From NCBI GenBank assembly GCA_002394605.1, contig DGUI01000019.1, positions 1 through 22,399 on the forward strand: a stretch of DNA of 22,399 bases, read 5' to 3'. The notes below the pieces were generated by a model. It had not been told where the DNA came from, made no database searches, and worked only from the letters and a program-made list of their open reading frames with translations. The position numbers were made by a program, and so were the translations under genes. Source of the DNA: Mageeibacillus sp. UBA4314 (lineage in GTDB: Bacteria; Bacillota; Clostridia; Saccharofermentanales; Saccharofermentanaceae). Shown one piece after another: positions 16,001-22,305 of the stretch (the first letter of the stretch is position 1; every line of letters starts with the position of its first letter).

Positions 16001-16745
16001 CGCCATAACTCCTGCAGTTACTGTCAAGATCGGCAGCACAAAGCTCGTAGAAGGCACTGATTATGATGTCGCATACGAGGACAATGTTGAGATCGGTGCA
16101 GCAAAGGCTATCGTAACCGGTAAGGGCAAGTACGCCGGTGAAATTACAATTCAGTTTGCTATCGTCAAGCCCGGTGTGACATACGAATGGAAGCAGTCCG
16201 GCGGCGAATGGTATTATGTTGATTCTGACGGAAACTTCACAAAGGGTTTGGCAGTTATCGACGGATCTACATACTACTTTGATGATTCCGGCAAAATGCT
16301 CACTGGCTGGCAGACCATTGATGGAGTAAAGCATTACTTCAATACTAAGAACGGCGTTATGGCCACCGGTATCACGAAGATCAGCAGCAAGCTCTACTGG
16401 CTTGATGATGAAGGTGCAATTAAGACCGGCTGGTACACTGATGATGCAGGAAAGAAGTATTACTTTACATCATCTGGTGCAGTAAAGGATGCAAAGAAGA
16501 TCTCCGGCAAGTATTATCTGTTCGACAAGAACTTCGTAATGCTGAAATCCGGTTGGAAGAAGGATTCTAAGGGCAATACTTACAAGCTTGATTCCAAGGG
16601 CGTCGCTACTGTAAAGAAGTGGGCTAAGAAGTCCGGCAAGTGGTATTATTTCGGATCCAACGGAAAGATGGTCAAGGGCAAGAGCCTCAAGATCGGTAAG
16701 AAGACATACAAGTTCAAGAGCAACGGCGTATGTACTAACAAATAA
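13035..16745 (+). CDS. Large secreted modular surface protein with beta-helix-like region, seven repeats and wall-binding-like C-terminus
   Basis: A 1236-residue exported protein. A signal peptide (1-27, cleavage after AVFA) is followed by a region (about 105-305) with repeated T-I-N-G-G-x-F-like turns typical of right-handed beta-helix adhesins. Two cysteine modules follow (CSDCGKCF near 438 and CSKCNKMF near 491). Seven ~75-residue repeats (about 526-1046) have the pattern I-x-D-Q-x-[YF]-T-G-x-x-I-x-P, then D-Y-x-V, then G-T-A-T-V-T-V-x-G. The end (about 1050-1236) has YYF/GW repeats of the choline/glucan-binding type, which would hold it non-covalently on the cell wall. There is no LPxTG. 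The start has GGGAGG 9 nt upstream. Base composition shifts from AT-rich (about 13370-14440) to native-like afterwards, suggesting a mosaic gene. Likely an adhesin; the ligand is unknown. Confidence 0.88.
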   Translation: MKSTRKLISSLVTFCMIIQLGSAAVFADTTGFDLQAVIDAAENGATITLMGDVKQAITIPSSKEITIDLDGYSINSDSVAITNEGVLTIEDDGTVVGATDAVVNETGATMTINGGLYRSTGQKTQCATLRNKGIMSIKDSTVLSTSANATAAIASQGDLTINEGTVVRCTKGTIGSNMFDTYYSNYNFFFDGGSLTINGGEFYSETSTISPRFGNTITINGGSFQAAGSIFVFSGNAEPKDMLGNRYKERVILINDGTFTSSKQLFHLCDIYNRMTIKGGRFTSDSVFSYMSAGTLTFEGGKICSLGDNELKMGTSGSTHGTIDIYGLESFDSVGGQYVTLYGVGLYTTDTSGEKHYYYGTSASPVIREADSGTKVTVFSGNISTKAQHDIVLSVTDNSDSVVVINGKTYTAGTTDKTIHLSSAVTSDDPCISMDKYYRCSDCGKCFEDAACENEIADIDAYIASHATFSHEATLEPRVEPTYDADGHEAYYICSKCNKMFSDEECTHEIDAPVVIPRIQDEISDDMIQAIPDQEFEGTAVTPAITVKYGETTLTKDTDYSVSFANNDSIGTATVTVTGMGRYKGTATANFKIVRNASNFKISKIDDQVWTGSSIFPPVVVKDGSKTLEEGVDYIVNYSSNVNIGDATVTVTGLGFYTGTADAGFRIVRRPITLANIDTISSKTYKGEAIRPSITVRDGNKVLTPVDDYTVDYDDNIDAGTATVTVTGVGNYCEELETTFTITGRSIIGASIESIPDQTFTGSAIKPAVTVKLNGATLTKDTDYTVTYSDNVNAGQATVTIKGIGNNSGEKSTTFDIMPKSKNELTIRKVSDQEYTGEAITPNVTIYDGDTKLIKNEDYTLTYDDSNVKVGSSEIMIKFKGNYSGTAFTTFNIVPVTLSKTNISAIDDQVCTGKKLYPEVTVKDGTKVLTEGKDYDIEYSDNTDVGTATVTVQGKGNYEGKAVKTFEIVATVITKDDITPIEDQLYTGSAITPAVTVKIGSTKLVEGTDYDVAYEDNVEIGAAKAIVTGKGKYAGEITIQFAIVKPGVTYEWKQSGGEWYYVDSDGNFTKGLAVIDGSTYYFDDSGKMLTGWQTIDGVKHYFNTKNGVMATGITKISSKLYWLDDEGAIKTGWYTDDAGKKYYFTSSGAVKDAKKISGKYYLFDKNFVMLKSGWKKDSKGNTYKLDSKGVATVKKWAKKSGKWYYFGSNGKMVKGKSLKIGKKTYKFKSNGVCTNK

Positions 16746-16788
16746 GAGTTCTGGAGTTTTATTCAGAGTTTGAAGAAAAGGTGAAGTG

Positions 16789-16820
16789 AACCCCTGAAGT
16801 TGAACAAACTTTGGGGGTTT
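16789..16820 (+). terminator. Rho-independent terminator of the surface-protein gene
   Basis: A 13-bp stem (16789-16801 with 16807-16819, two G-T pairs, 5-nt loop GAACA) with a CCCC/GGGG core and a short T-run begins 43 bases after the stop codon. It is in the right place to end transcription of the secreted protein. Confidence 0.85.
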
Positions 16821-16944
16821 CTATATGAAATGCATGAAGGTAGACAGTTTTGAATTGAAGAAAGAAAACTCCTATTTGCTGTTTTGAAGTGTAAACAATA
16901 CAGGTCTTAGCAGAAAAAACGAACCAAAAGCACATTTTAATTGT

Positions 16945-16962
16945 CCACTCCTTGGGGAGTGG
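16945..16962. repeat. Short hairpin left of the GTAAACCC array
   Basis: A perfect 7-bp inverted repeat (CCACTCC / GGAGTGG, 4-nt loop) followed by TTTAAAG. Apart from this hairpin and the first array unit, the stretch from 16821 to 17031 holds nothing recognisable. Confidence 0.4.
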
Positions 16963-16973
16963 TTTAAAGCTAT

Positions 16974-17012
16974 GTAAACCCCAAAAGCCGTTTTATGCCA
17001 TCTTGGGTTTAC
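16974..17012. repeat. Hairpin array unit 1 (left of the insertion sequence)
   Basis: GTAAACCC (16974-16981), 23 bases, GGGTTTAC (17005-17012): a 39-bp unit. Removing the insertion sequence and one target copy brings its end 14 bases from unit 2, the same spacing as between the other units. Confidence 0.85.
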
Positions 17013-17023
17013 AAAAATTCTTA

Positions 17024-17031
17024 AAAATAAA
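17024..17031. repeat. Target-site duplication, left copy
   Basis: AAAATAAA directly outside the left inverted repeat of the insertion sequence, identical to the copy at 18487-18494. Confidence 0.9.
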
Positions 17032-18486
17032 GGTTCTTCGGAAAACTTGTGGGAAATAGGTAATTGAAAAAGGAGCATATAAATCCTAAAGTTGAGTTGC
17101 TAAACAAAAACCGAAAGGATTAGAGATATGCTCCTTAACACAAATAATACACAGATTAATATTAAATGCCAACAGTATAGTTGCTCAAGATTCAGATTTG
17201 AAAAGGATAATACTGAACTGTGGCTGGAATTTCAAAGCACCCAGGAGACAACAGAAGTATGTTGTCAGTATTGTGGAGAGAGAAGCGTAGATATCCACGA
17301 TAACTACACAACAACCCTGATCGACATGCCGATATGGACTGACATCAGGCAGTATATAACCGTAACGTACCACAAATACAAATGTAGAAGCTGCAGCAGG
17401 GTATTCAACGAAGATATATGCTTCAAGGATCCAGATGCAAGAGTAACAGACAGAGCAGCAATATGGGTTCAAGCATTGCTTAAATACGGTCTCTGTATAA
17501 GTTCGGTAGTCAGGCTTACCGGGATCAACTGGAAGGCAGCGAACCTTATTCACAAGAGAGTAATGGATGAAGCCCTCACCAGCAGAAAGCAATATCTTAA
17601 AGCAATCGGATATAAGCCAACATATCTCGCAGTAGATGAGTTTGCTATACACAAAGGACAAAAGTATGCAACCTGTGTAATGGATCTGGATACAGGCGAG
17701 GTTATATGGGTCGGCAAAGGGCGTGCCACCGAAGACTTCCGTAAGTTCTTCCTGGAATACGACATGGAAAACCTAAGTGACGTAAAGGCCTTTGCCATGG
17801 ACATGAACGCATCTTATAACAAACTGGTGGAAGAATATATGCCGGGTGTAGATATCGTCTACGACAGATACCATATGCAGGCACAGTTCGGTAAAGAAGT
17901 GCTTGGTGTCGTAAGGCTTAACGAGGCAAGAAAGCACAGGGACAACGCTCAGGATATAAAAGAGATTCTTGTTGGTGAAACAGATCCGGATATAAGAAGG
18001 AAATGGAAGCAGGAGTATAAGGAAGAACGTAAGAAATACAGTGATATCAAGAACTCCAGATGGCCAATCCTTACAAGCCACAGCAATCTTAACGACGATA
18101 AAAAGGAAGCTTTAGACAGAATCCTCAAGGAGCACAATGACATTGCCGTGTGTTATGCAATGAAGGAGGAACTATGTAGATTGTTCGATCTGGACGATCC
18201 AGGCGAAGCCAGAGAAGGCTGGATCTCCTGGTTTGAAGCAGCAAAGGCAAGCAGAATAGAGCCACTCAAGCATTTTGCAGAGCTTAAAGAGAAGCGTCTG
18301 GAAGGACTGATAGCGCATTCAGTTCATCACATAAGTACAGGCAAACTGGAAGGCCTCAACAACAAGATTAAAGTAGCAAAGCGTGTTGGTTATGGTTACC
18401 GTGACGATGACTATTTCTTCACACTTGTTCGATACATATCTATTCCGAAGAATTACATGATAATCCCACAAAAATTCTGAAGAGCC
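17032..18486 (+). mobile_element. Complete ISL3-family insertion sequence
   Basis: A 1455-bp element bounded by ~23-bp imperfect inverted repeats. The left end (17032-17054) starts GGTTCTTCGGAAAAC, and the right end (18464-18486), read inward, starts GGCTCTTCAGAATTT; both contain TTGTGGGA at the same position. An 8-bp direct repeat AAAATAAA flanks it exactly (17024-17031 and 18487-18494), as expected for ISL3 transposition. It carries one full-length transposase gene and seems intact and recent. It is inserted between units 1 and 2 of a hairpin array, its target copy supplying the first bases of unit 2. Confidence 0.95.
17128..18480 (+). CDS. ISL3-family transposase
   Basis: A 450-residue DDE transposase that cuts and inserts the surrounding element. 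The N-terminal zinc-finger-like part has two CxxC pairs (C46/C49 in CQYCG, C86/C89 in CRSCS), followed by a helix-turn-helix region (about 105-145). The catalytic acids appear to be D170 (LAVDEFAIHKG), D225 (FAMDMNASY) and E408 (KLEGLNNKIK), and the C-terminal GYGYRDDDYFFTLVRY segment is typical of ISL3. No frameshift or stop interrupts it. The start codon has AAAGGA 8 nt upstream; the stop codon lies inside the right inverted repeat. Confidence 0.96.
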   Translation: MLLNTNNTQINIKCQQYSCSRFRFEKDNTELWLEFQSTQETTEVCCQYCGERSVDIHDNYTTTLIDMPIWTDIRQYITVTYHKYKCRSCSRVFNEDICFKDPDARVTDRAAIWVQALLKYGLCISSVVRLTGINWKAANLIHKRVMDEALTSRKQYLKAIGYKPTYLAVDEFAIHKGQKYATCVMDLDTGEVIWVGKGRATEDFRKFFLEYDMENLSDVKAFAMDMNASYNKLVEEYMPGVDIVYDRYHMQAQFGKEVLGVVRLNEARKHRDNAQDIKEILVGETDPDIRRKWKQEYKEERKKYSDIKNSRWPILTSHSNLNDDKKEALDRILKEHNDIAVCYAMKEELCRLFDLDDPGEAREGWISWFEAAKASRIEPLKHFAELKEKRLEGLIAHSVHHISTGKLEGLNNKIKVAKRVGYGYRDDDYFFTLVRYISIPKNYMIIPQKF

Positions 18487-18494
18487 AAAATAAA
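18487..18494. repeat. Target-site duplication, right copy
   Basis: AAAATAAA directly outside the right inverted repeat, identical to 17024-17031. Its last five bases are also part of hairpin unit 2. Confidence 0.9.
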
Positions 18495-18634
18495 CCCGAA
18501 ATGCCGATAATGCCCAAGTTGGGTTTACATGAACGAGATAAAAGTAAACCCGGAACGGCTGTTTTGCATAGTTGGGTTTACTTTCGATAAAAAATGTAAA
18601 CCCAAAATGTACAAAGACGGCATCTTGGGTTTAC
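18490..18634. repeat. Hairpin array units 2-4 (GTAAACCC / GGGTTTAC)
   Basis: Three further units of the array: 18490-18528 (left arm ATAAACCC, 23-base interior), 18544-18581 (22-base interior) and 18596-18634 (23-base interior). They are separated by 15 and 14 bases. The arms are conserved; the interiors and the gaps differ. In unit 4 the stem can extend inward (AAAATG with CATCTT, one mismatch) to about 14 bp. No open reading frame or transcription signal was seen. Confidence 0.85.
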
Positions 18635-18678
18635 GGTCATTAAGATATTGGCCAATGCTGAAGTGAAGAAGAAACAGG

Positions 18679-18696
18679 TGACACCCGGGACACCTT
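18679..18696. repeat. Interspersed 18-bp repeat, copy A
   Basis: TGACACCCGGGACACCTT, itself containing GACACC twice. A one-mismatch copy lies at 18856-18873 and an exact copy in reverse orientation at 22288-22305. Confidence 0.75.
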
Positions 18697-18720
18697 CAAT
18701 CCAGGCCATGTGATCAGCTC

Positions 18721-18822
18721 ATTCTATAAATCACTCTATGTAAATTCATAACATAGAACGATACATAGAATATTCTATAAACCTCTCTATGTATTTGCAT
18801 TACATAGAGCAATTTATAGAAT
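18721..18822. repeat. Two tandem 51-bp palindromic repeats
   Basis: Two directly adjacent 51-bp units (18721-18771 and 18772-18822), both starting ATTCTATAAA and ending ATAGAAT. Each is an imperfect palindrome around CTCTATGTA/ACATAGA-type arms. The left half of the first unit also pairs with the right half of the second over 23 bases with two mismatches, so one large or two small hairpins can form. They are very AT-rich. Open frames across them are by-products of the repeat. Confidence 0.8.
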
Positions 18823-18855
18823 GGATCGTCATGCGACCTTAAATCAACCAAAATA

Positions 18856-18873
18856 TGACACCAGGGACACCTT
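18856..18873. repeat. Interspersed 18-bp repeat, copy B
   Basis: TGACACCAGGGACACCTT, one mismatch to copies A and C, in the same orientation as copy A. Confidence 0.7.
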
Positions 18874-18905
18874 TGCCGGCGCGAAGCACGAAGCTCAAAG
18901 CGCAA

Positions 18906-18935
18906 GCTCGAATCACGAATCACGAGGCACGAATC
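18906..18935. repeat. Short CACGAA-type tandem repeat
   Basis: A degenerate run of GAATCACG-like 8-mers, followed by a GGCACGAATC variant. Related CACGAA words lie just upstream (18886-18892). It lies in the 18481-19053 stretch without genes, between the 51-bp palindromes and the hflC terminator. Confidence 0.45.
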
Positions 18936-18992
18936 GTTCTCATTCCGGCTGAGGCAGTCTTCATAGCATCCAACCCCCAAAGCTCTCCCTTA

Positions 18993-19022
18993 ACAACAAA
19001 AGGCGGCAGAGTTTCCTCTGCC
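18993..19022 (-). terminator. Rho-independent terminator of the hflKC unit
   Basis: On the minus strand GGCAGAG, loop GAAA, CTCTGCC, then GCC and TTTTGTTGTT. A 7-bp stem with a stable GAAA tetraloop and a T-rich tail, starting 31 bases after the hflC stop codon. Confidence 0.85.
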
Positions 19023-19053
19023 ACCCAAACCGGTCGATCCAAAGGACAGCCGG

Positions 19054-19956
19054 TCAATCTTTATTATCCGTTTTCTCAACCTTATCCATTCCGTAGAGTA
19101 TTCGCGCATACTCAGAATTCTTGTCGAGGATGATGGTGGACTCGCTCTTGCCGAGGGCTTCGAGGGCGTCGAGGCCTCTGACGAAATTGTAGAAGTCGGC
19201 CTTGTCCGGGTCGTTGTAGGCGTCGGAGAGGATCTTCATGTACTCGGCTTCGCCTTCGGCCTTGAGGACGGCGGCGCGGGCTTCGGCGTCGGCGACGGTG
19301 ATCGATGTCTGACGGTCAGTGTTGTTCCTGATCCTCTGGGCATCGGCGTTGCCCTGGGCCGTGTAGCCGGCGGCGATGTTGTTACGCTCGGAGATCATCC
19401 TTTCGTACACTGCGGCCTTGTTGTCGGTAGGGAGGTCGAGTGCCTTGATCTCGGCCAGTTCGATGGTGAGGCCGTACTGGGAGATGTCGGAGTTGGAGGC
19501 GGTCGTGATGAGGTTTGTTAACGTGTTGCCTCTTGCCGCGATGATCTCGTCCTGCTTCATTGAAGAGATGGTGTTCTTGGTGGCGTTGTAGACTGCCGCC
19601 TCGATCCTCTCTTCGGCTCTGCCTTTGACGGCGCCTAATGTCTGGTAGTACTTGATGGGGTCTACGACGGACCAGATGACGTAGTTGTCTGCGATCATGG
19701 ACTTCTTGTCGGCCGTGATTACGTCAGAGGCGGGAATGTCGTAGAGCATGTCGCCGGTGTACACTTTCACCGTGTCCTCGATGAAAGGAGTGTGGATGTG
19801 GAGGCCGGTGGAATCCTCGGTGTACTGGGCCTTGCCGAGCCTGATGACGATCGCAGTCTGGTTTGTCTGGACAGTGTAGACGGACGCGAAGACCAGTATG
19901 ATCGCCACAAGAATAACGGCTACTGTTACAAATGTACCTATTATCATTTTCTTCAT
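19054..19956 (-). CDS. hflC: HflC, SPFH/band-7 protease modulator
   Basis: A membrane protein that with HflK forms a large SPFH-domain assembly around the FtsH protease and affects its substrate access. The 300-residue product has one N-terminal membrane helix (about 5-26), a band-7 domain (YTVQTNQTAIVIRLGKA through the LDLPTDNKAAVYERM segment), and a Glu/Ala-rich helical part with NNIAAGYTAQGNADAQRIRN and AEGEAEYMKIL typical of HflC. The open frame extends 12 codons upstream, but the ATG at 19956 has GGAGGG 8 nt upstream. It begins one base after the hflK stop codon, so the two are coupled. ftsH is not in the window. Confidence 0.93.
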   Translation of the reverse strand: MKKMIIGTFVTVAVILVAIILVFASVYTVQTNQTAIVIRLGKAQYTEDSTGLHIHTPFIEDTVKVYTGDMLYDIPASDVITADKKSMIADNYVIWSVVDPIKYYQTLGAVKGRAEERIEAAVYNATKNTISSMKQDEIIAARGNTLTNLITTASNSDISQYGLTIELAEIKALDLPTDNKAAVYERMISERNNIAAGYTAQGNADAQRIRNNTDRQTSITVADAEARAAVLKAEGEAEYMKILSDAYNDPDKADFYNFVRGLDALEALGKSESTIILDKNSEYARILYGMDKVEKTDNKD

Positions 19957-19957
19957 A

Positions 19958-20977
19958 TCAGATGCCCTCCCCGTTGTTCGTGCTGCCGGCACCCGTGCCT
20001 GCTCCTGCGCCTGCTCCGCCTGACACTGCGAAAGAATCCAGCGGATACAGGGTCTCTGTTTTGCCGTCAGTGATTATTACCCTGCAGTTGGGAAGTACTT
20101 TCTCGAGCTTCTCGTAGAAGAGCCTGCGCTTGGTCACGAGAGGGAAACTCGTGTACTGCTGGTACATCTGGTTGAACCTCTCGACCTGGCCCTGCGCCTC
20201 GGCGATCCTGGCAGCCTTGGCAGCTTCTGCCTGTTGGATGATGGAGTCGGCCTTGGCATCAGCTGCGGGTAGCTCGCTGTTCTTGTACTGGAGCGCCTGG
20301 TTCATGGCCGTGTCGGCGCCCTGCTTGGCGGTCTCGACTGACTTGAATGCAGCGATGATATCGGGCGTCGGGGGCTCGGAATCCTGAACCGTAATGTTGA
20401 CTACTGTAAGTCCGATGTTCGTCCTCTCGAGCTCTTCGACCATTGCGGCCTTGATGTCGGCCTGGATCTGGCCCTTGCCCGTCGTCATTGCCTCATCGAC
20501 CGTGTAGTTGGACACTACCGTACGGATGTTGGCGAGCGCGATGTTGGACAGGGTCTGTTCCGGATTAGCCGAATTGTAGACATATGCGATCGGATCGGAT
20601 ACGCGGTACTCGAGATAGAAATCGATGTTGAGCAGGTTGAAATCCGATGTGATCATGATGCCGTTGTCATTGTCTGTCAGGTTCTGTCCCTCCTCAGAGA
20701 CGACATATCCTATTCCCGTGCCGTGCGTGGTCATGTCAACCTTCTGTACGGACTGCCACGGGAGCTTGAAATAGAATCCTGCCTGGTCGACCCTGACGAT
20801 CGAACCGAACTGTGTGACGATCGCGTTGTGCTGCTCGTCAACGGAGTAGAAACACCTTAAGCCGCAGATCAGTACGATAAGTGCGATGATCACGGCAAGA
20901 ACGATGTTCCTTGCCTTGCGGAAGCTCTTGATCCTCCCTTGTTCGAGAGGACTGGTCGTAGCTTTATCGTTACCCAT
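19958..20977 (-). CDS. hflK: HflK, SPFH/band-7 protease modulator
   Basis: Partner of HflC in the FtsH-associated membrane complex. The 339-residue protein has a short cytoplasmic start, one membrane helix (about 24-43), and the band-7 domain (SVDEQHNAIVTQFGSIVR, GFYFKLPWQSVQKVD, then YRVSDPIAYVYN and the NI-ALANIRTVVSNYTVDE stretch). A long Ala/Gln/Glu helical region includes the HflK-like VQDSEPPTPDIIAAF motif, and the tail is Gly/Ala-rich. The ATG has AAGGAGGG upstream. It lacks the Gly-rich N-terminal extension of proteobacterial HflK, as is usual in Firmicutes. Confidence 0.93.
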   Translation of the reverse strand: MGNDKATTSPLEQGRIKSFRKARNIVLAVIIALIVLICGLRCFYSVDEQHNAIVTQFGSIVRVDQAGFYFKLPWQSVQKVDMTTHGTGIGYVVSEEGQNLTDNDNGIMITSDFNLLNIDFYLEYRVSDPIAYVYNSANPEQTLSNIALANIRTVVSNYTVDEAMTTGKGQIQADIKAAMVEELERTNIGLTVVNITVQDSEPPTPDIIAAFKSVETAKQGADTAMNQALQYKNSELPAADAKADSIIQQAEAAKAARIAEAQGQVERFNQMYQQYTSFPLVTKRRLFYEKLEKVLPNCRVIITDGKTETLYPLDSFAVSGGAGAGAGTGAGSTNNGEGI

Positions 20978-21010
20978 TTATATCCCTCCTTAAAGTTGAA
21001 AACTCAACAT

Positions 21011-21039
21011 ATATTAGCAGAAGAGAAAGAATTTCGAAA
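21011..21039 (-). promoter_or_regulatory. Possible extended -10 promoter of hflKC
   Basis: On the minus strand TGC-TAATAT (-10 at 21011-21016 with extended TG) and a weak TTTCGA -35 (21034-21039), 17 bases apart, lie in the 75-bp gap before hflK. A 5-bp hairpin (GTTGA/TCAAC, 20994-21008) follows in the leader before the ribosome site. Confidence 0.4.
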
Positions 21040-21052
21040 TAGGGAAAGGGCA

Positions 21053-22126
21053 TCACTTCAATATCTTTGTGACATTTCCGCTCGCGTCGACAGCTAAGTC
21101 GTGCGGCGTGATCGGTGCGTAGCAGAACGGGCAGGCGAGGTGGGCGCCTATGACGTAGGTGCCGCCGCAGTAGTCACACTGAGCTTCCAAAGGCGGTGCG
21201 TCGCCCAGGGTCCTGACATAGAAGGACTTCTTCAGCAGCGCTTTCTTGAACGGGTGGATGTCCAGGAAGTAGATCGTCAGGGGAATGGAAGACAGGAGCA
21301 TGACTGCCGCAGATCCGACCGCCACGGGATTGACCTGCACATTCATGATGGTCCCGTTGATCTCCACGAAAGCGGAGTTGATCGCTTCACCTACCGTGTA
21401 CTTCTTCCTCTGAAGGAATTTCACATGCAGATCATTGGTAAAAGCCCCTGCCTTATCTGGCGTAAGGAGCTTGTCCGTATCGTCTCCCTGCATGCCTTCC
21501 CAGTACCAGTCGTTAAAATCCGGATCGGGGCTGGCAGGTTCCGAATACATGATCAGCCAGTGCTTCTCATCCTTAAACAGTTCAAGATATTCGTTATATG
21601 CAACCTTGGAGAAATCATAGCCATGCTCATCGTCCGCCCAGGTCTCGTTATTGACCGTTACGACAGCAGGCACGATCCCCGTCTTGTCAAAGAACTCACC
21701 CAAAGTCTTCATAAGCATATCCTTCTCGGAGAAGCTGATCAGACCTGCCCGGTCATCAATTATTATCTCTTTGTGGTGCGGAGGGGAGATCTTCTTTGGA
21801 TGCTTAATACCTGCCCAGACCATCATACCGCCCAAGAGGAGCAGAAAGCCGACGACGAATATCCAGAGGATGATCCTCTGAACGATCTCAAACGCCGGAG
21901 TCTTATCCTTGGCGCCGTAACTTGAATAGATATAGTGCGGCTTATTATCCTCGTAGTAGCAGTAAGTCGCGCACCCGCGATAACGCCTCGTGCTCACCCT
22001 GGTCGAGGTGAGAGCACTTCCCCCGCCGCTACTGCCGCCGCCACTGCTGTGTGATGAACTGTGTGACGAACCGCCGCCTCCGTGCGATCCACCGCCATGT
22101 GATCCGCCGCCTGATGAATGTGGCAT
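21053..22126 (-). CDS. TPM-domain membrane protein with Gly/Ser/His-rich N-terminus and C-terminal zinc ribbon
   Basis: A 357-residue protein not assignable to a named gene. Residues 1-37 are almost only Gly, Ser and His. A membrane helix follows (about 82-107), then a TPM-like domain (about 118-250, opening IIIDDRAGLISFSEKDML with FFDKTGIVPAVVTVNN), a second helix (about 265-290) and a zinc ribbon (CDYC at 317-320 and CPFC at 332-335). TPM domains occur in membrane quality-control and thylakoid phosphatase-like proteins; the function here is unknown. The His-rich start could bind metal ions. It has an AAGGAG ribosome site and is upstream of hflK on the same strand, so a shared role in membrane protein maintenance is possible. 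Confidence 0.8.
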   Translation of the reverse strand: MPHSSGGGSHGGGSHGGGGSSHSSSHSSGGGSSGGGSALTSTRVSTRRYRGCATYCYYEDNKPHYIYSSYGAKDKTPAFEIVQRIILWIFVVGFLLLLGGMMVWAGIKHPKKISPPHHKEIIIDDRAGLISFSEKDMLMKTLGEFFDKTGIVPAVVTVNNETWADDEHGYDFSKVAYNEYLELFKDEKHWLIMYSEPASPDPDFNDWYWEGMQGDDTDKLLTPDKAGAFTNDLHVKFLQRKKYTVGEAINSAFVEINGTIMNVQVNPVAVGSAAVMLLSSIPLTIYFLDIHPFKKALLKKSFYVRTLGDAPPLEAQCDYCGGTYVIGAHLACPFCYAPITPHDLAVDASGNVTKILK

Positions 22127-22183
22127 TAAGTCGATCTCCTTCCTGTCCGGTGCGCGAAAAGATAGTTATGTGTGAATATGTTT

Positions 22184-22192
22184 ATCATAGCA
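22184..22192 (-). promoter_or_regulatory. Possible extended -10 promoter of the TPM-domain gene
   Basis: On the minus strand TGC-TATGAT (22184-22192), an extended -10 element about 58 bp before the start codon. No good -35 is visible. It lies inside a small inverted repeat (AATATG/CATATT). Confidence 0.35.
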
Positions 22193-22224
22193 TATTTGCG
22201 GCGGGGAGTGGGGAGGATTGTTTT

Positions 22225-22285
22225 TTGCATGCTCCACAGGCTTTGCATGCTCCGCAGGTTCTGCATGCTCCGCAGGTTCCGCATG
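22225..22285. repeat. 18-bp tandem repeat (TGCATGCTCCGCAGGTT type)
   Basis: Three full 18-bp units (22225-22242, 22243-22260, 22261-22278) and the start of a fourth. They differ by a few bases. Because 18 is a multiple of three, the minus strand reads as a Cys/Gly/Ala repeat (for example CGACRTCGACKACGACKK). It ends against copy C of the interspersed repeat. Confidence 0.75.
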
Positions 22286-22287
22286 CA

Positions 22288-22305
22288 AAGGTGTCCCGGG
22301 TGTCA
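22288..22305. repeat. Interspersed 18-bp repeat, copy C (reverse orientation)
   Basis: The exact reverse complement of copy A at 18679-18696. The remaining sequence to the window end (22306-22399) shows no gene I can support. Confidence 0.75.

Noticed and set aside
15744..16334. 196-codon minus-strand open frame
   Set aside because: Antisense to the repeats of the surface protein; its apparent repetition mirrors that coding sequence.
16872..17078. 68-codon minus-strand open frame
   Set aside because: It crosses the left boundary of the insertion sequence and hairpin unit 1, so it was created by the insertion.
16974..18634. Reading the GTAAACCC array as a CRISPR
   Set aside because: Only the 8-base arms are conserved; neither the 22-23-base nor the 14-15-base segments repeat exactly, and no cas gene is nearby.
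16974..18634. Reading the array as integron attC sites
   Set aside because: The arms do not contain the GTTRRRY/RYYYAAC core sites, and no integrase or cassette genes are present.
18714..18980. 88-codon minus-strand open frame
   Set aside because: Its second half is only the translation of the two 51-bp palindromes, and it crosses interspersed repeat copy B.
18855..19133. 92-codon plus-strand open frame
   Set aside because: Runs through dispersed repeats, the hflC terminator and the 3' end of hflC in antisense; no ribosome site.
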